A stretch of 64,000 nucleotides of DNA from the NCBI GenBank assembly GCA_005406025.1, contig BGZK01001551.1:1-64000 (forward strand). Direction: 5' to 3'. A model generated the notes under the pieces. The model ran no database searches, was not told the origin of the DNA, and worked only from the letters and a program-made list of their open reading frames with translations. The translations under genes were made by a program, and so were the position numbers. This DNA is from Eumeta japonica. Its lineage: Eukaryota > Arthropoda > Insecta > Lepidoptera > Psychidae. Below are positions 23,291 through 34,321 of this stretch, piece after piece (the stretch's first letter is position 1; each line of letters opens with the position of its first letter).

Positions 23291-25208
23291 TCTAGCTAGA
23301 TCTGTTTTATTCCTTGTAACTTTTACACATTTTAGAACTAATTCTATTACTATTATAGAGTTAACGATATCAGTTTGAAGATCCGAGCGGAGCTATTATT
23401 GATTGCAGCATTCATAAAAATAATACCCATAAACAGATAATAAAAAAAACGATATTACATATATATGTGGTGTATCGATAAATAGCTTACTCAAAAACTT
23501 TGAGAGTCTGCAAAAACTATTTTTCGCTTTAAGGATCCGTTTACAAAATATTAAGCTTTAAACTGATAATTTATAGAATTAAACGTTCCCTTCCCTATCA
23601 ACTAAACGGTTATTCTTAGATTTATGAGAAAAATCACGACGAGATTAAAAGGAAAATTATCACCACTTGACAAATTAATGAGTAATAGTAAACCAACTTA
23701 AAAATATAGTCGAGGATATAAAATGCAAAATTTCGCAGAAATGTCATTGAAAACTTCTTGGATTACGCTGTTGGTTGCGTAAAACAGATAGTAAATGTAA
23801 GTTTATAAAAATTATGAAAGCATAAAATCATAACATTCTTACCATTCAATTTGGGTTCATTTTAAATGTTACTAGCCGTTAAACCGAGAACACAACCAAT
23901 AGATTCGTAGTAACAAACAAATATATCTCTTCTAAGTCCGTACACTGTGAAAGGCAACTATGGAACCCACTGTGCGTGGTTCGACACACGCACTTGGTCA
24001 GTTTTCTCTCATTTTCCATCTTACTCACCAAACCGAAATTTACAACAGATACATTAATAGGACTAGTTCAACAGTTGATCCTTTACAAACAACGTTTTAA
24101 AGATAAGAAAGAAAACTATTTTATTAACGCATTTTCTTTTTAATTTTTATCGTTAGTGAAACATTATATGAAACTCCAATTTAATTTAAGGGTTTATGAG
24201 CTTTTAACATTTATTTGAATAACTCACTGTAGATTTGAATAACCAAACATCAATTTTTGTACCTTTCAATTTATATTGACTATCGGTAGGTTATTAATTA
24301 CAATGTTATTAGTACATATTTACTTTTTGTTAAAAATATGGTATTTTGTGTTCTTGTAAATATGAATATCCTGTCTACAAACAAGAGCAACAATACACAG
24401 TATAAATATTTTATTTTCTGTTACAAGTGTGTAAATTAATAATATTTGGAATTTGAAAAAAAAAATGCACTTTCCATATTTGAATAGAATTTTTGTCATC
24501 GATAACTTAAATTTTTGATAAAACACAAAAACATCGTTAGTTATAAATTTATGTTCGTAATTACTCAAATATAATACACAAATGTGGTGTATGATAACAA
24601 AATAAATGTTGTCAGAAAAATTTAATATTCATTTATCGACATATTTAATGGTAATATTATCCAACTAAAATTTTTTCTCTTCACCGTCCGATTCGACGTC
24701 ACGATTTGATATCGTTTTAAGAATTGCAAGTTTTCCGTACGCTTTCGAAACAGCCTGTACACGCCCGAGACCGCAACAAGGATGGGAAAAAGGCCTTTCG
24801 GACATCGATAATCCCCTTTAGCCGCTATCAAACAATCGACAGGGCTCAATTCGAGTGGTACCGCAAGCGCATGAGCTGCACGCTTTGTGCGGCCTCAGAG
24901 CGCTATCGCTGTTAATGCGATCTTAATGTAACCGCACTTATTATTGTCGCAGCATCCGGTTTAAGTGGATACCGTACAGATTATCTTTGTCTTTTTGTCA
25001 TGTTAAGATGTTTGGCGGTGCAACAATACGCGGAGCGGTCAAGGGCGCTCGAACTCGCGACGTGTGTGAATGCGATGCAGATGTGCCGGGGAAGGAAGGA
25101 AAAGGATTATGAAAGAATCGGGAATCGTCTGAAAGGGGTACGTTAATAAGAAGCGCGTGGCTCGTACGCCAAATGCGAGTCATTAAATATGATGAATGCG
25201 TTTGACAG
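23291..25208. other. Non-coding stretch with GC-rich block at 24.66-25.2 kb
   Basis: AT-rich to about 24650, with no recognised feature. From 24660 to 25200 the GC and CpG content is raised (GCGAGTCATT- and CGCTCGAACTCGCGACG-type sequence). The small ORFs on both strands there have no recognisable domain. It could be conserved regulatory DNA. Confidence 0.45.
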
Positions 25209-25442
25209 ATGTTCAGCGGGCATTGTGGCTCGATAGACACTCGATTTACAGAATCTGGACAAAAGTATTACGATGTTCGTGGTACTAATGCAGAAGAATA
25301 TGTTTCTGAAGCTTTAAAAGGAATTTTTACCTCTCACAATAAGCTCATTAAAAAATTAAGAGATTTATTGAAAAGTGAAGAGTATTTATGTCCGGTATAT
25401 TCTATAGACAAAATTTATTGCAATTATAAAAAAATACTTTAA
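25209..25442 (+). CDS. Unrecognised 77-codon ORF, possible terminal exon
   Basis: The ORF has a protein-like composition, with charged and aromatic residues well mixed: SGQKYYDVRGTNAEEYVSEA, then an amphipathic stretch around SHNKLIKKLRDLLKSEEYLC. It ends at TAA (25440-25442). The overlapping AATAAA at 25441-25446 could serve as a poly(A) signal. The ATG is preceded directly by TTTGACAG, which resembles a splice acceptor, and an in-frame TGA lies one codon upstream of that CAG. The segment may therefore be a last exon, a retrocopy fragment, or a chance ORF. I recognise no family and see no clear partner exon nearby. Confidence 0.3.
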   Translation: MFSGHCGSIDTRFTESGQKYYDVRGTNAEEYVSEALKGIFTSHNKLIKKLRDLLKSEEYLCPVYSIDKIYCNYKKIL

Positions 25443-25834
25443 TAAATTTTAAATACTTTTATAAATTGCACTAGATCCGGGTTTTATCATTCACATTGAA
25501 CAGCCAGATTTATCCCCAGTCTTTCGCGTTTTCAACCGGCGTCAGGTAGGAGTTCGCTAATGATTTTAAAGTAGAATGCTCGAGAACTTTGCGTAAATTA
25601 GTTCTCATGTCAAATTTTAAGTCACCCCACTGCTGAGTATGCCTTTTTTACGATCTTTTTATTTCAAATTTAAGAGTTTCGACCTTAATCTCTTTCACTC
25701 TGGCTAAATGTGGCTAGAGGCTACCTTCGACGGCTGTGGACGATGTGATGGCAACAATCAAGACCGATAGATTGACGTGACTTCGCAAGCAGGAAATGAA
25801 TGCTTTCAAGTATCAGTGATTTTCAAAAGTGATT
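25443..25834. other. Non-coding stretch
   Basis: No recognised feature between the orphan ORF and the 3' end of the minus-strand retrotransposon fragment. Confidence 0.5.
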
Positions 25835-26365
25835 ATTCAAATCAAAAACAGCTTTATTTTGTAAGTAACAGAAATCACAATTGAAATGCGTCATAAACGA
25901 TGGTTATTGACATTAAAATTACCGCCCATTTCAAATACTGATTCACCATGAGAAGAATGGGCAAAAAACTCAAGGTTCGCTTTTTTTCGTTCATCCACAC
26001 AAAATATTGAATAATTAATAATTTAGTACAACACTTAGTAATAACAAAATTACATAAAACAACCTGATAGCCGAGCAGTTTAAATCCCATGGGTTTTTTT
26101 ATTAACATATTCAACCACTGTATAATAGTTCTTGCCATACAATTTTCTTTTAACGAAATGTTTAAATTCAGAAAATAGCAAATTTTGAATTACAGCTGGG
26201 ATTTTATTATAAAAGCGCACACATTGCCCCTTACATGATTTATTAACTTTGCTTAGACGGGTTTTATGAGCAGCAAGATCTTTCTTATGTCTAATATTAA
26301 TGTTATGGATGTCACTCCTTTTTTGGAACGATTCTATATTTCTCTCGACACATACCAGGTTTTCA
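25835..26365 (-). pseudogene. Non-LTR retrotransposon 3' end (ORF2 C-terminus and 3' UTR)
   Basis: The best-preserved copy of this family's C-terminal module. On the minus strand it reads KKDLAAHKTRLSKVNKSCKG, QCVRFYNKIPAVIQNLLFSE, FKHFVKRKLYGKNYYTVVEY and VNKKTHGI, then a natural stop at 26080-26082. A complete 3' UTR follows, with CTTGAGTTTTTTGCCC and ATAAAGCTGTTTTTGATTTG at the end. It is 5'-truncated near 26365, so only about 95 codons remain. The open frame at 25875-26138 is this copy read with the 3' UTR in another frame and is not a gene. It is nearly colinear with the units at 2.3 kb and 36.8 kb. Confidence 0.85.
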
Positions 26366-28303
26366 TATATGTTTAATCAATTTTTTCGTTGTTAGTCAAT
26401 TTTTCATCATCAGAATCCAACCCAGTATCTATATTGGTTCGAAGGTGATGCTCTCGATACACTAATAAAGCATTAACAAATCATATATAAGCATGTAATA
26501 AAATTGGAATCTATAAAAAAATATTTCCTCGAGACTATACTAAATATAACACAAAGCCTTTCGCGATCTCTACGGTTTCTCACACAGTACCCGCTGCCTA
26601 TACAAACACGTAAAGCAGTGTCATTCGCCATAGCGGAATCCTCACAATCAGCTGTAGAATCCTCACAATCGAGCGGCCAACAAAGTGATCAACGACCGGC
26701 CGCATTAAGGCTCAGCTCCTTGCGCTCGATCGAAAATCAAAGCGGCGAATTAAGAGGGAGAGACACGATTCTATGCCGGCGAGGTATTAAGACCGAATGA
26801 ATATAAATTCGAAACGCAAAAAAATATCCGTCGCCATGACACTAATTGAATTAGTGTTGTGACCGTGTGGGTTTCGCGGTGGATAGATTTGTTCATTTGT
26901 GTTTTCGGGCGTCGGCCGAGGGATGCTTGTTGTTTTATGTCGATAGATTAGTAATCCTAATTTTGAAGTGACAAATTCTTACCATGAATTAGTTAAAACG
27001 AGAAACTGTTTTATGTGACAATTTTATTGCATGCTCTTTCTTGAAGCAAAATGATTTATGTACCCTATATGTAGCAATTTGTACATCTGACGATGTATTC
27101 CAAAAAATATATAGGCACAATCTAAATCTAAACTCATAGCAGATGAAGGAATTTATTCTAGTTCCACGCGAGCAAAACCGTGAGCGAATTTATTCATGAA
27201 TAGCTTCATTTTTGGGAACATATTACATAGATATTTTCTGGGCATCTTTTGTAAAGACCTAAATCATCAGATGTACCGCGTGACCCCGTCGAACTCGAAA
27301 ATTATCACCACACTGGCGACAACGGTAGTTGGTAGCCTCGATCCGCACTAGGCCCCTGGAAGGTTTAATTATCAAGCCCCTCAATCTAAAATAAAATCAC
27401 ATAGGAAAGTATAATCTCAACGACGCAGAATGATAAAAACCTGGAACACAAAAACACAAATTTAAGCTAAGGTAAAACAAAGTTTGATATATTCAAAACG
27501 GTAAACACTGATTGTTACGCAATCAGATCACCATTTGATGAAGTAATAAACACCTTAAATTATTTCATGAATATCATTTATTTGTAAATACAGTTAAGGC
27601 GTCTGTCAAATCTATCGCGACGAAGCTTTAAATACCCAATAGTCGATGACATTGATACGCCAAAGTCGATATAATCACAACACTGGCTGTGAGAAAAGCA
27701 AATAATCAATTCTGTCACAGGCCTTTGCGTCAGCGCACCGCGCCGCCGCCGGTGTTTGAGGAGACACTCGCCATGCGCATTAAGAGTACGATTTTTAACA
27801 GGCACATACAAAAATGTGGCGGCCGAGTTATGTAACAAAAGACGTCATTAATAAGTTTACTAAATCTTGTCGCATTCAACTTAATTTATATTAATCTGGG
27901 TTATCAGAGGTTTCATTTGGTAAATGAATAAAAAATTTACGCACGTTAGTGAATAACACAGCCCGATGGGATATTAAAATGCGCAAAGTCGATTGTACGT
28001 ATGCTGATATTGTCTGTGTGAAAGACGAGAAATAATAAATATTAATGGCGTCCAATAAAATTTATACGGACATTAGTTTATTCAAACGTTCATAAAGTTA
28101 TCCTATAAAACCTATCGCACGTGTAGCATAACATAAAAAATAATAAAACATTAATCGACCTAAGTATTTTTTTTAACAACTTATCTAATCTGCCAAGTTT
28201 TCATATTGTACCTAATCTTTTGTGGAAGTACCAGATAACTTAACCGTTCACAAAATATTTATTCAACCCACAGTTGTTTTTGTTCAGTATCCACATATGT
28301 TTT
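26366..28303. other. Non-coding stretch with scattered GC-raised blocks
   Basis: The 14-bp motif GAATCCTCACAATC occurs twice near 26637-26672, 21 bp apart. GC-raised sequence extends from about 26560 to 26930 and near 27720-27830. A short homeodomain-type palindrome is listed separately. I see no supported exon. Confidence 0.45.
26839..26857. promoter_or_regulatory. Palindromic paired-type homeodomain site
   Basis: ACACTAATTGAATTAGTGT is a perfect palindrome around a central G and contains TAATTGAATTA. This fits the P3 dimer site TAAT-YNR-ATTA bound cooperatively by paired-class homeodomains. It lies in a block with raised GC. Binding is inference. Confidence 0.35.
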
Positions 28304-28337
28304 TGTGGTTAGGAATTATCTGTGGTTAGGAATTATC
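28304..28337 (+). repeat. 17-bp perfect tandem duplication
   Basis: TGTGGTTAGGAATTATC occurs twice head to tail with no spacer. The identity indicates a recent event. Confidence 0.97.
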
Positions 28338-28819
28338 CATAGACAGACATAAACAGAACTTTTAACTGACTTTCTCATAGTGTGAAAAGATAAAGCTATA
28401 TTTTCTATTGTATTTGACCGATTTTATTTAGAATTATGATATAAAGGTATACTTTATGTTATTAAAATGTAAAGACCCGTAAAACCGATTCATTAATTAT
28501 TGCATAGTACCAACACAGTTTCCATTCAAAACCACGATACTTTTCAAAATGTCTGGAAATAAGTAGATATATTACAGTCTTAAAATGTGAACAATTAATG
28601 GAATAACGTCTTGCTTTACTTATACAGTATACAAAGTATGAAAAGAATGATATGTTCAAATTTATTGAAAAAAAAAAATAGGTAAAGAAGATTTCAATGT
28701 AATGTAAAATATAATTTCTAAGCGGATCTGTGGAAGATAGTTGATGATAACTGAACGTGTGAACTTAAAAATCGATTTGAATAGTAGTTATACGCAGTAA
28801 ATAATCTATACATAACTAA
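28338..28819. other. AT-rich non-coding stretch
   Basis: No recognisable feature. The 5' part of the Helitron-like element that ends at 28982 may extend into this stretch, but its start cannot be placed. Confidence 0.5.
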
Positions 28820-28982
28820 GCGTAATACCATTGATTGACTGACTCTTACGAGATCTCCGAAACTATAGGTCCAGCTGACTTGAAATTTGGCATAATTACT
28901 CTTTTTGGGACTTAAACCTACCAAAATAAAATTTTTCGTCATTGTACTTATATATGCGAACGGAGCCGCGGGCAAAAGCTAG
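28820..28982 (+). mobile_element. Helitron-like element, 3' part
   Basis: Contains TTGATTGACTGACTC, then ATCTCCGAAACTATAGGTCC, GACTTGAAATTTGGCAT, and finally GGAGCCGCGGGCAAAAGCTA followed by GT. From memory, the ordered blocks match a very widespread lepidopteran repeat whose 3' terminus is CTAG followed by a host T. The terminal CTAG (28979-28982) followed by T fits the Helitron rule (CTRR, insertion at AT). The GC hairpin expected just before the terminus is weak here. No coding capacity is visible. Confidence 0.6.
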
Positions 28983-29377
28983 TGTTAGTATGCAGTAGTA
29001 AGGCAATTAAGATAAGATTTTCGACTCTAATAAATTTGATAAGAAAAGGTGTTTGAAAAAAGTGAAAAAACAACCGAATTCAATATATGTGTAATTGATG
29101 GAAAATTTGAAGACGTGAAGGAAGAGTTTTTTTTTTGGGCAGTTCGTTTAGAAATGATAGCAAACATGATAGATATATAATTGAAAGGTGAATAAATAAG
29201 GAAATTAAACTGAACGGGTCCTTGCTTGCCGTTATGCATAGTTATACATTCTGACGATATATAGGTATGTTTGGCTATCGATAATAGAGTTCTAGTCACT
29301 GCACTTATGTGCGAAAGTAAAATTTGAGCGTGACAGAAGGAATAGAAATGTATAATAAATATTATTATACATTTATA
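28983..29377. other. AT-rich non-coding stretch
   Basis: No recognisable feature. The minus-strand ORF at 29027-29299 has no domain. Confidence 0.5.
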
Positions 29378-29451
29378 ATAATAAATTGTATTATATTATA
29401 TAAATGTATAAAATAACATAATACAATTTATTATATAATAAATTGTATTAT
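29378..29451. repeat. AT-rich palindrome cluster
   Basis: The 17-bp unit ATAATAAATTGTATTAT occurs at 29378-29394, its exact complement at 29418-29434, and the unit again at 29435-29451. The last two form a perfect 34-bp palindrome with no spacer, a likely cruciform or fragile site. Confidence 0.95.
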
Positions 29452-29515
29452 ATGATAAAAATATTATATAAATGTTTAAATAATATAAATGCAATTCTTG
29501 AATTGTATGTGTGGA

Positions 29516-29893
29516 TTATCTTTGCAAGATAGATATGGAAATAGTGATTTCAGGGAACGGTGTGGTTTGATAGATGTGGTGACTAGAGTAGAAAAAGGAA
29601 TATTTACGACCTGGACTGTATGAATAAAAGTAGACGGATAAAACGAGGGCACGAAGGGAATGCGTGTGACAAGTCAGAAGGGTTGGCAAGGGGCACACTA
29701 GAAAATTTTGTTTACACCAAATCGGTGACATATCAAAGAAGGGTTAAAGTTTAAGCACCCAAAACCGAGGACCTTGCATGAAACAATTGTCGGATAACAG
29801 TGAAGCAAGAGAGGCACCCCAAGATCATACCATGCGGAGTTTTGTGGTCTCTGCCAACCCTTCTAGGGTATAGTGGTCAGATTAAAAAAAAAG
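29516..29893 (+). pseudogene. Non-LTR retrotransposon C-terminus, third family, 5'-truncated
   Basis: The plus strand from 29522 reads LQDRYGNSDFRERCGLIDVV and TRVEKGIF. In a shifted frame it reads MNKSRRIKRGHEGNACDK. Further on it has traces of HPKPRTLHETIVG and a FCGLCQPF ending. From memory, the order matches the C-terminus of a lepidopteran endonuclease-reverse transcriptase, which in intact copies has R-x-G-N-S-D-x-R-E-R-C-G-L, a W-F-G-H-x-E-R-M-x-x-S-R zinc-knuckle-like part, and an end in S-A-Y-P. The W-F-G-H block is destroyed and several frameshifts and stops are present. The copy ends in TTAAAAAAAAAGG near 29893. It starts abruptly next to the AT palindrome cluster, so the 5' truncation point is near 29516. 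Confidence 0.75.
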
Positions 29894-32800
29894 GATAAGA
29901 AACATTAATGTGTAAAAGAAATAACACTTGCAGGTACATAACAGTGGTACAGGGTTTTAAACTATAGAGATACCCAAGAAGCAAGAACTTGTAAACTTTT
30001 AGCAGAGTTTTTTAATAATATATTGGAAATGTCTACAACTACAAACGACCTCAGATGATTCATTAAAAAATTCATGATTTACAATGTCATTCAAAATTTA
30101 TCATAGCGAAAGTAATAACCGCTCAAATAAATGTTGATGCAGAATCCACTCAAGGCTAAAATCATTACTGTACCTAATAAATATGTCATCATTGTAATGG
30201 TGATAACGCTGTTAGTACATTTATCCAAAACATGCATCAAGTAGACCTTAGTAAACAATAAAAAATGATTGAAGTTTTACTCCTTAAGAATCGATTATCA
30301 TATATAGCCCGCTGCACGCAAATTACGCAGAACAAATTCGAGTTTTAATAAAAACTGGGGTCGTTGTGTTGCCCATGCACGTAACAAATTTACACATACT
30401 GATATATATAAATGTTTTATTTTTAATCCAATAAAATAAACCTATGATGCATTTAGTGGTAAAGGTTATTGTCATTGTTACCAACTGTGTAATCTGTGTT
30501 CTTAGTACCACTTTTATTATAAAGATGATTTATAGAATATATTTAATCGAATCAACATAAATATGAATTAAGGTGTCTATATAAATAATTTCAGTACAGT
30601 GAAAAATGCGTTTATTTCCCCTTTTTACTCGCAAGACGCAAAGAAGGATAATATGTTTTATCCATCTATGCACATATGTTTGTTCATTTGTGACATTCTA
30701 GCAATCAAATGCGTGAGCCAATTTTTATGATTTTTACGACAATTAATGTTTACGAATATCACTAAAGACATGACAATAATTAAAATTCAATATGGCGTTA
30801 ATCAGATGGTGTATAGTGAAGAAGAAAAAAAATAAAGACGACCTATGTCAAATGAGGTATCGTTGAATAGGTCTTAAAAATTATTTTATGCTCCTCTTAC
30901 TATTTTTCATTTTCAGTGACTATTTAGGGTCAACAAAGGTTTAAATTCATTAGCAACCATTATCATTGAGTTTTTCAATACTTATTATAAAGCTGTGACA
31001 AAGTTTTTAGATTATCATATATATATAGGTTTTGTCAATGTAAAAAATAATTATTATAAATCCCGCTGTATAATAGAAAATAGAGGAGGAATAAACAAAA
31101 AAATTGCATAGACACTTATCAAGTGACACACCATGGAATACGTCTTTCAAAATTAAAATAACGTTTTCTAGATAATTTTACATCAACAACATCTGTTTAA
31201 GCGACTAACAAAAACTAAACAATATATAATTTACAATATAATTAACGACAATATTCATAAAAAATCATCGTGATTATTTCAAGAAGATAGGAAGTTGACA
31301 CCCCTAAGCACGGAAGCAATCCTAGTGTATAATAATTAAACAGAAGAAAACGTAGTGAATAAAGGTATAAATAACAATTAATAATCCGACTGCTTAAAAG
31401 TGAACTAATAAAAATATGTACCTAAACGAGACGATGTAAAAAATCATATAATCAAAAATGACAAATATTTCCAGTCGGAGGCATCACATTCACGTTTCCT
31501 TACTTGCTGAGATTATGAGAGACATATGTTTCCTGCTATACATACACTTCTGACTGCAAATATTTGTCATATTTGATTCGATGATTTTCTTCATCATCTT
31601 CTCTACATATTTTTATTAGTTCACTTTTACGCAGTCGGTTTTAATATTGTCTATTTGGATGTTCCGATATGTTTTAACTTTTTATTTATTATATGTTTGT
31701 TTATTTCGTATATATCGTTTTCGAAATATATGGGATATAGTCTTATGTAATAAACTCCAGTTGTGCTTCGGAACCGACACGCATCACTTATTTTATTTTT
31801 ATATTCTACGGACAAAGATATACGAGGAAAATATATTATCATCAAAACGTTTATTTTCGCTAAACATCATACAGTAGTCTATAGATCGCGTTAGCAAATT
31901 TGCATTTACAATTTCCTTATATCCTTAGACATTATTTTTGACACAAGGTCTGTAGCGTGAAATCACAATAGCGCTTTACATTCAAATCCAATATCAGTGA
32001 CATGCAAATTCGACAATGCAACGATTTGTAACGGCCTGCGACTGCGGATCGTGTAAATCTCACAATCCCGTTTAAATTATGTCTCGGGCAATAAAATCAT
32101 AACTACCTGTATTCGCACATGTCGAATTTACATCGGTTCGGTTACGACCGGCGCCGGCGCACGCCCTCGGCCCGCGGTGCATATGCAGAAATGCATTTAG
32201 CCGCCGTTTAAAAAATTCTTTATCGGGCACATGTCCCATACGGCGCGAATCGATGAAAGGGACTATTATTGCGCAATTTAGGGCAAGCGCGAACTGAGAT
32301 TATGAATGTGTGCAGTGTTATGCTGCCTTATAAAATACTTATGCTTAATCTTAGACTCTCATATGGGTAATTATAATATTGGACATGTTTTAACTTAATG
32401 TCAAGATATTTATCTATTTTATACAAGGATCAAAAGCAGTAAAATAATTAAAATGTACTTATACTTTCAAAACTAAAATGAGAAAAATATGTTTTTAAAT
32501 TGATCATTATCGGTTATTGTGGACAATATCTAGATTTACGAGTTTTTGAAGTAAGTAACTGAGTGATTATTTCATGAAAATATAACACGAGAATCAAGCG
32601 AAAATGAAATGCCTCATCGTAATTATTTGCCTTTCATAAATAATATATGTACTACAAATTGTACAATTCTTATGACCTAAAATAGTTGTTTACGGCCTTT
32701 TATAAATCAAACAAATTTATGTACTAAAAAAAAAGTTGGCATTAACAATTTATCAACTGTTTATTTCTATCATAGTTTCAGTAAAATACTTGGCAGCTTA

Positions 32801-34174
32801 AAGATAATCTAAATCTTAGAAAAGTTCGACCACTTAAATATAATTTGTGAACCATTTTCCGTAGCAATGCAAAATGGTTCAAAAATTGTTGCCACGGACC
32901 CCAAGCAAGGGATGTATGCGATATATAGTTAATTTGCCTCCGCGTGTATTGTAGAACGAACATTGCGATAAAACGCCCTACAACATCAGCCAACTTCGCA
33001 ACATACGAACGTTAACAATTCAATTACGGTACGCCGTCATTGTCCAATATTCATGAACCGCATATTCGGAATCGCCTTCGTGTCCCCGGTAATCGATTCC
33101 CTGGATCGATTTAAATTTCTAAAATACGCACGCCCCTAGAGACTGGCGATTTTAGTACCACGCGGAAACTCTCAGTATCGATTACTGATTTGCATCGAAA
33201 CGCATAAATTGGATCGTATCGCGATTGACTGACATATGATAATTTTTATTAAGGAATTTATTATATAGACGTATCGCTTCCTTTATAAGGGAGTCAAAGG
33301 CGACCGTTAAAAGTCTAGAGAGTCGCTTGGTTCCGATTTGTTATTCTTTAATTTGGCCACCGTCATGAAATGTATTGATTTGATAATATTCCATCGTAGT
33401 CTATGTATAGAGGTAAAGGTTTCCCATCGGTGTCGGAATCAAATTCAAATGGAACCGTAACGAACTTTGACATTTTTGACCTTTGTATCCCCCATTGTGC
33501 ATCGATTTCAAATTCCATAACGTCGAGAAAATATATGAGACATATTTTGACAATCGTTTTAAATGTGTGCTCTTATTATGATACATAAAAAGCTTTTGAT
33601 ACTTCTACCAAGACAGAAATGTATTCCTGATTCGTTAATATATTATAATGATTTATTATACCATTTATTAAAATATCGTTACATACCCCATTTGTTTTAT
33701 AAAACGAGTCTGCAGTAGTTTTATAATACTCGAACACTTTTAATAACGCATAAATCGCTCTTGACTTTATAAAGAGATAATAATAACACAAGTAATATAT
33801 ACACAAAACAATATCCATTATTACGTCATATGTAGCCTCACCTACGTCATATATAGACATAACAAATTGCTATGAATAAATAAACTGCTAAAATGGTTGG
33901 TTATTTTATACATATTAAATGAATAAATATTTTGGAATAAAGTGTTTAATTTTTTTATTTATTTTGCATTCAATAAAATTTAAAATACTTTTTATCTTCA
34001 CTTCCTTTGTGATATCTTAAGGTCAAATCTTTCAGTTGCTTCAGAAAAGTTTCATCCAAAGATAGATACCTATAGGTCAGTGTATGTTACAGTAAGCTCA
34101 CTACCCTAAAATATTGCAGGGTTTTAAATTAATCTATTTGAATAATTGAGTAAAGTCTTTGGCAGGTTGTAATA
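29894..34174. other. Long stretch without recognisable genes
   Basis: Mostly AT-rich. Two GC-raised, CpG-rich blocks stand out. The first, about 31960-32300, includes CGACCGGCGCCGGCGCACGC. The second, about 33000-33330, includes CCGGTAATCGATTCCCTGGA. They resemble the other GC islands of the window and may be conserved regulatory DNA. No exon is supported. Confidence 0.5.
30592..30760 (+). mobile_element. Probable lepidopteran interspersed repeat fragment
   Basis: Contains GCGTTTATTTCCCCTTTTTA, GCAAGACGCAAAGAAGGATA, ATGTTTGTTCATTTGTGAC and GAGCCAATTTTTATGATTTTT. From memory these blocks are in the order of a common non-coding lepidopteran repeat. No termini are visible. Confidence 0.35.
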
Positions 34175-34236
34175 TTCCGCAAATGATACCTAAGGATCAT
34201 GATGATAATTTTTAGGTATCATCTGCGATTGCGGAC
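34175..34236. repeat. Imperfect hairpin, miRNA-precursor-like
   Basis: CGCAAATGATACCTAA (34178-34193) pairs with TTAGGTATCATCTGCG (34212-34227) with one A-C mismatch over an 18-nt loop. A competing outer pairing TCCGCA/TGCGGA also exists. The stem length is at the short end for a miRNA precursor. No known miRNA seed is recognised. Confidence 0.75.
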
Positions 34237-34281
34237 ATGATATAATTAAGAAATATATACCAAAACATTGTCCCGCTTAAA

Positions 34282-34321
34282 ATATCGCTGAAGCGGTTTC
34301 TTTGAACCTCTTCAGCGATAT
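34282..34321. repeat. Hairpin with 12+4 bp stem
   Basis: ATATCGCTGAAG pairs perfectly with CTTCAGCGATAT. One mismatch follows, then GGTT/AACC, closing a 6-nt loop. It lies 46 bp after the previous hairpin. Confidence 0.9.
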
